64,000 nucleotides of DNA from Anseranas semipalmata. Lineage: Eukaryota; Chordata; Aves; Anseriformes; Anseranatidae. Of the stretch, positions 26,001-38,000 are shown piece after piece (the stretch's first letter is position 1; the number at the start of each line of letters is the position of its first letter). The notes beneath the pieces were generated by a model that was given only the letters and a program-made list of their open reading frames with translations, had not been told where the DNA came from and searched no databases. The DNA is taken from positions 720,828 through 784,827 of the forward strand of contig VXAA01002208.1 of the NCBI GenBank assembly GCA_013399115.1. Reading direction: 5' to 3'. A program made the translations under genes and the position numbers.

Positions 26001-29000
26001 CAGCTGTTTGCCAGCATGACCACATTTTCCTGATGGGCAAGCTGTAGTGCAGGGGTAAGCACCAGCCTCACCAGCTGAGACTCACCCAGCTGTCCTAGAG
26101 CATCTGTTTTCGAAGACACTAACACCACACAGTAAAGCCAAAACACTGATCAATGTTAGTCACTGTGTATTCAAGCTCAGTGAATCCATGTTTTCCTGCC
26201 TGCAAGTATGCAAGGAAGCTGCTGGGGTCTTCCAGGGTGTCCCTCACCATGCAATTAATCTACCTCTATGGAGATAATCTCGTGATTCAACTCACCACTG
26301 TGCTCCTCCGGTGGCTTTGCACAGTGAAATCGGGACAGAAGAGCAGATCTGCAACAGCAAGGAGCAATGACTCAGCCAGTGGCCGGGCATTTTCATCATC
26401 TTCATCTCCCTAAAAGTGAGAGTTGTGGAAGAGTATTGTCAGCACAGGGTTAGCAAAGAGCACACAGTAACACTATTATAACACAGCAAGAGAAGACACA
26501 CTCCCCATGAACGCACAGGGAGGCAAGAATTTACAAAGGGACATGAGGGAGAAACACACAAAACCCAGGAGAGACAAGAAATTCACGCTGGAAAGCGATG
26601 ACTAAATAGGAACAAGGTCTTTACGAGACCAAACTGAGCAAATGAAGTCATCCAGGCCTAAAGATGTTGGGAAAACAGAAGAGTAGCACTGGACACTGCC
26701 ACGTGGAGATACTTGGCTTACTAAGGACAAAAGGAAAGGGATCCATTTACAGAAAAGAGGGTTTTACAGTCACAAAGGAAATGAGGAAGGCGATTCACAC
26801 AGAGACAGCAAGAGGAAGAAGCCAGGCAGCAGTGATAACAGGTGTAAAACCTCTTAAAGTCCTGTGTGGGCTGCCCAGAACTGGAGGTGACAGAAGAGGG
26901 AGAGGCCGTGTGTAGCATGCTCAGCAAGGGGCTGCCTCAGCCTGCCATGGCAGAGCAGGCATGACAGCAGAGGGGATTTTGCAGTCTCCAGCATTCAAAG
27001 CAATCACTCGAATCACGCATGGCTACTCCTCTGCAGCTGTTGCCACGGGAAACCTTGCCAGATCCTGCCTGTCAAAGAGCATCCTGGATGGCAGGCCTTC
27101 CCCAGCACACGCTGGTGCTGGAGGGAAAGGCAGGGAGCAGGAATGGCAGGAGCTTATCTGTCTCAGCCAGGCCTCTGCCAGCCTGCGCGTGACACACGAC
27201 TCTTAAATCACAGCAGGCAGCTAGCGGAGATAATAGCCTGTGTGGCTCTGACGCCTGTCTGAGCGACTGCAGCAAAGCCACTGACAAACAGATCCCGGAT
27301 GTAAGCAGAAGCCCAGAGAGGATGGATGAAGCCATCAGGTAGCAAAGATGCTTCTATCTGGGCTAGCAAAAAGTGATGAAAGGAAAAGCACTAGGGTCCT
27401 AAGGGACTTCTTTTTCAGGAATGATCTTTGCTAAATATAGCCTCATTTGCCAGAAAAAGTCCCTGCAGGCTCTGGGTACCACCACATCCAGAATGGGAGA
27501 CATGCAACAAGCCAATAGATCTGCAAGCAGTAGGGAATGCACCCAGTTCTCCAGGATCTCTTGAAAGATTGGTGTGTTTTTCAAGAACTGTCACCCATCC
27601 TCTTCCTAAACACGACAACATAACCCTAACGCCCCTGTCTAATCCCAACACCCCTGCTTCAGGGACTGCGCCCACACACACACATGCTCCCTTGACCTTC
27701 ACGGTAGGGAGGGACCCATGCTCCAGGAGCTCTGCCACCCATCACTGCATCATGAGGCAGGCAAAGCATAATCAGAGATATTTACTAATGGTCCAGGCAT
27801 ACCATCATCCTCTTCAGAAATCAGCCTCCCGACAGCAAAACAGTTGCTCCTAGATTAGACGTGACCCTGCCTTCCCCAAGGTCTCAGGGCTTTATTTCTC
27901 ACCCCCTGCCAGGCAGCTCAGCCAGCCCTGCAGCTGCTTCTGCATGGGGCTGAACTATGGAGCAATGGGAACCACAACAGCTCCTCCTACATTCAGCAGC
28001 CGCCAGCACAGCACATGTGCGCTGGGCTGGATCCCCTTGGTGCGACCTCACCACTCTAAGGCTGAGAAACTTTCTCCTCCAGCTGCTGAACAAGGTGGAA
28101 AAACAGTTGTAATGGCAGCCCAGCTGGATCAGAGCACCAGGCACCTTGTGTGTTCCTTCCCAAAACGAGCAGGATTCAGCAACTCCATTGTTAAGCCTCT
28201 CCAGCCCTCTCAGCCCTTGCAGGGATCAAAGGGTGGACAACCACCCTCCCAATCACACAGATCACGTAGCAAAGCGCTGCTGGCAAAGGTTTCCTTTTAC
28301 CCTTGAAGTGGCCTCAAGCGAAACAGATAAGAGGTGACAGGCAGAGACAGCATGCAAGGTTTTTACTGTACCAACCACTGCCAAACCCTTACAACCTTCC
28401 CCAAAAATACTGCAGCACACAATATTCAGGGGAAAGCACACTCTTCAGCACTGTCACTCTGACCTGCAGATTCAGAAATTTCCAGAAGAGCACTCTCCGT
28501 GCACAAAACAGCAGCTGCTAAGGGAGAAAGCAGGTAAATAGTATCCCTGGCCTAACTCAGCTGTGTTTCCAACACTATTTCTCTTATTTGCAGAAGATCC
28601 TAGAATATTTTTACTGTTCCTCTGCACAGAAGAGCACTGTTGTGCCCAGTCTCCACGCTGGAGAAAGGTAGGGAGGTTCAGAGACTCCCCTAAGGTTATA
28701 CCTGCCACTGACAGTACTCAATTCTTTAATTACTCTTGCTCAGTTGTGGGCTTCACCCATCGGGCTAGGCACCTGGTTAAAACTGTCATAAGCAGGATAT
28801 TGAATCACAATGCTGAGAGCTTCTCTGGCACTATTTGCTTTAAATGTGACATTGTGAAATCGGTAGAAACACTGAAAATCAGTGGCACTCCAGTTCGACT
28901 CTATTCTTAAATCAATTGCAGTTAATGCAGTAAGCTCATTTCACTTTTAATAAACTCATACAGCCTTTAGTGCTGCTCTCATGTTCATTTTCATACAGAA

Positions 29001-32000
29001 ACCTTCTCTCACATACCAGCTCTCTCCTACAGATACACACCCAAGTGAAATCTTTAGAAGACACAGCAACTTGTGCTAAGCAGAGCAGCTGAGGGCAAGA
29101 GAAAGAGCACCAAGAATCAAAGAAAGGAAACTACTTGGAAGATGCCACCTAGTTTCTGACCAAACAGAAATGACTGCAATGCAGCTGCCCCCAAATGCAC
29201 AGAGGGTCTCTTCACTGCAACCTCACCCTCCAGAAACAAGAATAAGTGCCAAGAGACAGACCCCTCCTCGGCCAGCCCCAGGGACGGTTGACCAGAAGAA
29301 ACCTCTCCAGTCTGGGTCCTCAAAGATGTAAGGCAGGATACGGGTGAGGAGCCGGCAACAGTTCAAGACGATTTGCCTCTCCTTTTCTGTGTGGCAGCCG
29401 CTCTCTGCGCCCTGCACCAGCTTCTCCACAGCCTGAAGGAAACAAAAGCAAAGCAGGTAGCATTAGCCTGGACATGAGCAGGAGCTGCAAAGCCCCGTCC
29501 TGCTGGTGACACCCTCACATAGAGTTATAAGCAGTGCTTGGAGCCCACCTTCCCCAAGTTCAATGGTACAGTCTCCATTGCTGCTTGAAACACTGCAGAA
29601 ATGTGCTTAATGATCTTAAACAAACCTTCTGTCCCCCTGCAAGAGACCTTATGTGCCAGGAGTAACCCATGCAGCACACGTTGTGTGGATAGAGAGCCAC
29701 AGCACCACTGGGCTCCTCCCAGCACCGCTCCAGGACTCCACAGACTCCAAGGGGATAAAGAGGGGGAATGAAAGCAGAAACATTTACCAAGGATTCGCTG
29801 GGCAGTTTCTTAATTCATGGGGTCATGTGTCCCCACTTGTTTTCATAGCAGACTGTCTGGGTCACTGACTCTGCTAGTTTGCGTCATGGCCTTAATGGGT
29901 ATTTAAATGCTATTTGTATAGTCTCAGCCCATCCACGCACAACTCTTTGAGTGGGTGTAAATATTTTTCCAGGCACATTTATGACTCTGTACAGTGAGGA
30001 CATAAGCTGAGTCTCCAGCCATGACTGCAAATGCCATTTCAACCGTGTTGTCGTGCACTCCACAAACACGCAGTGCTCCAAGTCCAGCACCACACCGCAC
30101 CTGGCACAGGTTGCAGCCTTCAGACTCGCAGAAGTCTGCAAGAGTCTGCAAACTCCTCTGACCCTGATATCCCAAGATTGAGAGTTCCTGGATGAACAGC
30201 CCTGCAGTGACCAGGTCTCCCAACACATCTGTTTCCAGCAGAGAGAACAGCCCATATTTTAGTCTTAATCGTGGAAAGAGGACACAATCAAAGGAGTTAT
30301 TTGGTCAGTGCAGGTACCCCCAGCCCTTCTCAATTCCCAAGCTGCTACTTGCCAGAAGCTAGGAGACAGCACTAGGGAAGAATTCCTATATTTTTCCTCA
30401 TTTTTTGTGTTCTTCAAGCATCCACTACAGGCATCTGAGGCAAAATACCCAGTCAGGGGACCTTCAGTATGATTCAGTAGGTCTCATTCATGTTTTTCAG
30501 AGCAGGAAAGAAAAACAGGATGGTAACAACCGTTTTAAAATGGGAAAATGTCATTCAGAACATTTCCAATACACCAAATTCAAGGCTGCTCTTTGCATGA
30601 CTCAAATCAAGAGCATCATTAACACCTGCACTTTCCCAGGCAGAGTAAGACTGTTCCCTGAGCAGTATCAGCTGTTGCTAGCCAGCTTGACAATTTGCCA
30701 AACCCAGCAGCTTAGGAAACATGAGTCAACGTCCCTTGTGCTCCATACAAGGGCATGGCAATACCAGAAGCAGTATCGGGGATGTTCTGATGTCAGAGCA
30801 GAAGGAAGAAAAGACTTAAGATCTCCCCCCAGCTTCATCCAGGGACTTTTACAGTGACAAACTCCACACCCCTCTGGGATCTATGAGCCTGAAGCCAAAC
30901 TGATGCATGGTGAGGAACAATTAGATGCAGACAGCAGTCAGATGCATCAGCCTCACCAAACATAGGCAGTCTTGGTATGAGGTCCCCTAAGTAGGAAGCC
31001 GTTTACATTGCAGGCAAGACTCATGGAGGCAGGGCAAGACATGGGATGGGGACAAGAGGAAAAGGCTCCAAACTGAGCAAATGCCAGCTGTGGTCTGTGG
31101 TAAACCAAAAGAGGAAGGGCTAAGAGTTATCACTGGGGGAGACAGGGACAAGCGAGCACAGCATGTGGTGCAAGGAAATAATGTGGTACCTGTTCCCCCT
31201 TGGGAGCCGTGGGACTCAATGCAGGGACACCCCATACCGGCACAGCACCAAGGAAGAAGACAGTGCCATCCTTACCTTGTAACACAAAGTCGCCAAATTT
31301 GAAGGCGATTCCTCTCTCACTGCTCGGATCTCTGCAGCTGGTACAAGGGCAAAGACATCCTGCACTGAAGTGGCTGTGTCTGCCCAGAACTGGTCCCAAA
31401 AGGCATCATCTGTTGCCTCCACAGGCTGTGGAGAGACAGACATGGTTACAGAGGCAGAACTACCGTTCCACGAGGTCCAAACATCAGTGACTACAACTGG
31501 CTCGGGGACATGATGACGCCAACACTGGCAGAGCACAGAAGAGGCTAAATAAAACACCAGCACCAATTTACACCTCAGCCTCTCTTGTTACCAGGGCCTG
31601 GACTGATTTGACCTCCCAAACAGAGCGTTCCCTCAGCAGGTGGGGTGACCAGCGAGACATTTATGTGACCAACTGCAACATATATGAGGCCTCAGCTTGT
31701 CTGCAACCTAGGGCATGTGTGACAAGCTCTTTACTAATGTGCATGGGCCAGGCTGCTGTCATGTGCCCTGTCACCTTCAGAGCACGCAGAGGATACCCTG
31801 AGCACGCACCAACATTACTTCTATTGGAACCAAAGCCTCAGGGAAGCAATCAGGGATGTCCCACATTAGGGCACAAACAGACACATGGAACGGACAGACC
31901 CACCTTAAAGCACTTATGGATGCAATGGAATTGATCTTTCTGAATCAAATATTTATGGGCAATTGGACTCTGTGCAGCCAGTTGCTGCCAAGGCCTTGCT

Positions 32001-35000
32001 TTTAAAAAGCCCTAAGTGCGCAAAGCAAAGAGGAAGGAGGCGGCCAAGATAACAAAAAAGCAACCCAATTAGTTTCACATCCATGGTCTAAGCCCATCCC
32101 CTCGTGCCTGGGAACACACCTCGCCCGGCTCTGCAGCTACAATCACTTCTCTTACCAGCGCTGGTTTCTCCTTCTCGCAGTGCGAGAACAAGCACTCTCC
32201 TCAAGCCCACCCTGAAGCCCCAGTGCCAGGGATGCCAGCCATGAGGACACTCCGTTTGCCAGACTGCAGCCGGACAATCAGGAAAGACTCAACTTTTCAG
32301 CCAGCCTAAATCCGAGCACAGCTCTTCCCACATAGATGCTGATGGGCATCACCCAAACAAGGCTGGGAGCGCGCATCCAGCCGCAGGGTCCTGCTACAGG
32401 ACACGGCAAACAGCAGCTCCTGCAAACCACGATAATCAGCACTGTGGGTGGGTCTATCACGTCAGGTGGGAAAGGGGCAAAAATACGCACGTGTGTTTAA
32501 CTTAAACAATTCCTGCCCGCTCCCCAGCTCCGTGCAGCAGGCAGAAAGCTCGTCCCATTCCACACTGTGTTTCTCAACGCAGCCAAGACGCGACGCCGGG
32601 GAGAACATCCCAGCTCTGACGCTGAGAAGCACTGCATTCCCCCCCTGCTATCCGAACGGGAAGAAGCAACACCGCCTGAACGCGCGGCCACGGTCAGCAG
32701 GTGACGTGGCACTGCCACCCGAGGCCAGAAAGCGAGAGGAGCCGGCAGGCAGGCTGCCCCAGACTGGTACAGCAGGTTACTGCCCCGAGGCTCTTCCTCA
32801 GAGAGGCGGCTTATGGCGTGTCCTGGTCCTTCCGCGCCATGAATCAGCCCAAGCCACTCTCCGGTCAAAAAACAAAACCAGACAAAACCGCAGGTGAGTA
32901 AGCACCTTCTTAAACGCTGCTCTGGTGCTAAAACCCTCTTCATTTTATCACCTGGCCACCCAGGCAAATTCCCACTAAACCCTTTTTCAAGGGAAGAGCG
33001 ACTTTTTCCAAAGGATCCAAGATGACAGCTGCTCAGAGGGGATCTGTAGGAACAGCCAAGTGCTTCCAGCCTGACTTTCAGGGGAACTCAGCCTCCCGAG
33101 CGTGCAAGGGAGCTATGCTGTCCTGCAACCTGGGCACAAGACACTTAAATGGGAGCAAAGCTGTTTTGCAAATCAGGTCTCTAATTACGCTGCTCAAAAA
33201 GAGCCAAGTATTTGGAAAACCAATCTAATACAGGAAACATCCTGCACTTCCTACACCCCCTTTCAAACCACGTACCACAACCGCGTGTATAACTGCCACA
33301 TGCACCTACTGGCTGCCTGCCACAGCCACTCCCACTGACAACAGTGAGCAGCAATTGCTGCTAATTGGAGATCATGCATAAATAATGGCTTCACTCTCAT
33401 CTAGAGGGGAAGGAGAAAGCCTTTTCCCTCCAGTATACACAGATCCCTTTACCTCCCGGTAGCCTGCGGCCTCCTCCGAGGTTGAACACAGCCACTGTTA
33501 TACGGATGGCAGCACGGCAGCAAAGACGGGTTGAAGAACACCATCTCCAACTAAAATTTCATGGAGATACAGGAGCATAGCAGCAAGTACCCAAGCTGCA
33601 ACATTGGATGCTGCGGCCCCGTTAATGTCACGGCTGCCATCTTGGCAAGCAGATTATGCTAAGACACCATTCCTTTCTTTCCTTTTTAATAGCTGCAGCA
33701 AGTCAGCTTCTCATCCAACAGATGGTATCCCGCGTACAATCCTGGGACATGGATTCAGTGCTGAGTCACATCCCTGCAGCCCCCCTGTTTTAATTAACAG
33801 TCTGCATCATGAAGGTACTTCATCCACATAATATTCGTCTCCTCGATAGAACGTTACCGGATGTTTTTAAGCTGACTCTTCTGCACACAGCATCTCTGGG
33901 GATCTAAACATCCATTTCCTCATGCTGAGCTAACCCAACAGCAGAAACGGGAAGCACAGAGACCTAGAACAGTCTTGTTCACCAGCTATGGATATCTTCA
34001 GTGCAAAATCTCAAGATTTAGTTACGAGTGTTGGTACTGCACGTGCTGCAGTAACAAATCCCACAGTGCCGCAGCTAGCCTTGGCTACGCGCACAGTGCT
34101 TTAGCAAGAAGAGCTCCACAAGGAGCTGTATCCTCATCAGCAATATTGCGAGCTGGGGACACTTCACATCCTCCAGATCAGCACAGATGTGTCCTCTCTC
34201 GGTGAGGGAGCTGCAGCATACAAAGAACCAAACCCACGTGCAACACAGCGCGCACAACCCGCTCTGCGCCAGCGATACAACGAGAATGAAGACCTCATTG
34301 CTGCGGCAAGAAGCGAGGGATCACTAGCTCCTCTCTACTCTGGCAACTCGAGCGGCACGTCTAGGGAGCAAAGGAAGTTCCTGAAGCCCCACGCACCCCA
34401 CTGCAGAGGCTGCTGAAGTTCCCGAGCTCACCTGCTGCCTGAACCACGGTCTCCACACCGAAGCGAGGAGATGACTGTAGCACAGAGTGGCTGCTGAGAG
34501 CACAGCGGGCAGAGTTAAGGTGATGTGATGCCTCAGAGAGGGCAAAGGAGGTTTGTTGGTTTGTTTTGCCTTCAGTTCACCCAGACAAGGCACAAAGACC
34601 TCCCACTTGCATGCTGGCCACACAAAGGCAGAACTAGTCCTACTGGACACCTTCAGCCTTCATTTCCCAATAGCTATAAACTCAGGGTTTTGGGTTCCTT
34701 AAAACACCATCCACACACACTGCAGGAAACAGAAAAGGAAGCCACATGGATTACGAGCAACTTGCCAGCTACTGAGCAGAGAAACACAGCCCTGAACAAG
34801 CAATCCTAGGCAAACAGGATACATCGCAGGAAACTGGAAAACCGAGTGGAGCTGACCATGTCCTACAAACAGGAAAAGGTCCCAAAGCACAGCCTGCCCC
34901 CATTTGTTACTGTCCTCAGCCTGAAGCTAGTATCACCTTCGCTTTCTCATACAAACCATTCTCACTTTTCATATAATCCCTCAGGCAGGGTGAGCATTTG

Positions 35001-38000
35001 CACCCTCCTCCCAGCCAAGAGCTCTCTGCACTTACACCTTTACATCCAACACCATTCCCAACAATCCCTCCGACAAGTCCCACCGGAGGGCCATCCCCCA
35101 ACCAATGCTAAGGTTGCTGCAAATTATCAGCAGAGAATCAATGGGGCGAGCAGTCGCTAGTCTTGCCCACCGTATCCTCCCTTTGCTTTTTGCCAACATG
35201 CCAAACAAGCACCCCACCTGCCCCTATAGCAGCAGAGCAGGGCTCTAATCCCCGGGCAGGGTTTCCAGCCAGTACTGCACAAATTCAGATAATCAGTAAC
35301 AGCAGCGTGCTCCTTTCCACCCAAATGAGGCAGAATTGCAGAGTGCAATGACCACAGAGCCGTTCATGCAGCACCTAATTGAGCTCCAGGAGATCACGCA
35401 ACCCTGTAGGGCCAGCTGGTTAGTTTGAGACAATTCACACACCTCTAACCACCTGTTTGTGAGCCACTGTGTAAAAGGAAAAGTTAGAGGGCAGATTTAT
35501 TCAAAACGTTAATAAGTAGCAAGACTCCATCCTTGCTGCCAAGAACAGCAGCTCCACACAGTTCTTGTAGCAGAAGTGAATTTTTTATAGGATCTTTGCG
35601 GTCAGCAGTGCAGAGTCAAGGAGAGACCCCACAAGAGTCTTTTGCCAGGTCTCTGCTCCCACCGGAGAGTGTGCCAAAGGAAACTGGAAAATGGGATTTG
35701 TGGAAGTCTCGCAGTGAAAGCCTGGGAGGAAAGTCAGCTGTGTGGAGTGTTAGCTACAGCTTTGGTTTTATGACAACAACTTTGCTTTTGATCAACCTGG
35801 GAGACTTGGTTAGTTGAATACTTTCAGAAATAGGCTACTCAGAAACTGATTTCTCTCTCTAACCATACGATGTGCTTTTATCAGGCTCAAATTAGCAGCC
35901 TGTTGTAATACTGCATTTGCACATCAGTGAGAAAGACAGGACTGGAGTTTGTCCCTTGTGTTTGATCCTTCCTGCCTCTTTAAAAGCAGAGGCACAGCTG
36001 GCATTAAAATCTAACAAGCTACTTCACAAGATCAAAATTTCTTATCTTCCAGTCAGTTGCTTGCAGAAACCATTTCATCTCCAACTAACTGAGAAAAGAA
36101 AGCATGTCTCCCCAGCAGCTAGGGCTCCCAGCTCCGGTTCTGTGCTCTGCCACCAACGAGCTGTCATACTCACAAGCCACGCTTCCCTTCACCTATGAAG
36201 CAGACAGCACTTTTATGGGCACTTTGGGAGTGCTCCCATATTCCCTGCGATAAAGCACACCTATTTTATTATTAAAAGAATTGGCCTAATCAATTTAAAA
36301 GTGTGCAGTGTAATGAACTATATATGTATCATATAAAAAAAATTTCAAGCCCATTTCTCCATGTGTGGCTATTATTATACATCTGAAGCATAAATGAATA
36401 CCTTCCTTCTGGTACTACTGCCCCTTTTTTACTCACTGAAATCGTTCTGAAGTGTTTTTTTTCTTTTTTAATGTTCTTACATCTTCAGAGTTTCTCTCTG
36501 ACAGTTAAAAATCAGTGAAGTCAGTTTCATTTTCATCCATCCTTGGCTTGACTTTCAAGTTCTGTGCTCCACGTGTGCTACAAGCATTCAAGTATTATGT
36601 TACTTACAGATTTTATTTTTCCATGTTCACATGGGAACACTCATTTTAATTAAGAAAAACCTGGAGATTATAGCAACTTATTTTTAAGAAACATCTAACT
36701 TTGGGGCGAACTCTGAACTTTCACCAGTGAATGAATACTGCTTTCTGCTGGACCACTTCCTTCCATCAAAGCCCTCGGAAACACTGCACAGTGCATTACT
36801 AAGCTCGTGGTTTCATGTTACCAATGATTTGATGAAAATCTATTTGTCCAGCTACCTAATGTAAGAGGAGAAGGCTGCAAAAAAGGAGACACGCTGCTGA
36901 AAAAGCAAAATGTATTTTCAGCTAATAGCTACGAAGTGGGGATTTGACTCCATCCATTATTGCAACTTGGTTTTGAATGCAGGCACTTGTGTACTGGGAG
37001 GTTACACGGAGGTTGCTGCTGGTGCAAGCTCGGAAGGCTCCAGGAGAGGCCAGTCATGCATCCTGCACAAGCAAACACCAGTGCCCTTCTACGGTATGTA
37101 AATATGGGAGCGCCAATACCCCACCCTTTTTCCACATGGCATTTAGTCTCACCTAGACCACAAAGCTGTGAAATTAATCTAGTCAAGAATGAAGCCTTTT
37201 CTCCTTCCTTTATTCAGGGCCCCAGCAAGCCTTCATTCCTTACACACGTCAATAAACTGGGGGAGGGGAGCGCTCCCTTCTTGGCTGGCGATATGAAGGA
37301 TTGCCTCATACAGGATTTTCTTTGTGAGCAGCGGACTGAGAGGATCCCTTTAGCTAACACAGGCACTGAGAAACTGGGCTTGATTCTTCCTCCCCCCAAT
37401 CTCACTTTAGAAGCACGTTCCCCAGTGAGGGAAGGTCAGCCCAAAGCTGGAGGCACTCTGAACTATTTTGGCATCCAAAAGAGACTTTGGAAGAATCCCT
37501 TCAAACATTAATTCATTCACTTCTCTTTCTGCCTGGGGATGTTGTGGAACATCCACAACAGAAGGTTTTTTTAAGAACATGTTCATGAAAGCTATCCTGA
37601 GCAATGCAGATAGAACCAATACTGCTTTAGAGAGTATAAACATGATTTATGGAAGACTCTTCCAGCCTTACTTTCTATGATTTGTTTCCAAGTCCTAGTC
37701 CTCACCCTCATGAGTTTTCACATATTATCTCCCCTTACCCTTTACCCCTTTGTATCCATACCCTGTTCTTCTGACTTCATTCCCCATCATCACATCTACT
37801 TCTTCCATCATCTCCAAGTTTCCCCAGTTGCCATTATTGCCTTGTCACCAACAGCAGCTCAGAACAGCAATTCTCCACTGTAGCTCAGAAGAACCCAAGA
37901 TGTGATTTCTCAATAAAGCAAAATCCCTCTGCCCCTTAGACACAAAGACTGCCCACTCCTTCTCTGCCAGCGTGCTGCTGCTGGGCCCCCAACTTAAGAC

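Larger units (their letters stand above)
11046..31275. other. HID1 introns 2-18
   Basis: Between the listed exons the introns (largest: 29433-31275, 26410-29261, 23663-26295, 12620-15729) show no second gene on either strand. They contain only simple repeats, listed separately, and one possible old CR1 remnant near 12.3 kb. Open frames in these introns lack conserved motifs. Confidence 0.6.

Noticed and set aside
29223..29261. Extension of HID1 exon 3 to the GTGAGG donor as the main form
   Set aside because: It adds residues absent from the family and puts exon 4 out of frame.
36960..37511. 183-codon open frame antisense in HID1 intron 1
   Set aside because: It starts with TTG, not ATG, has no recognisable domain or splice context, and a frame of this length is not surprising in 64 kb.
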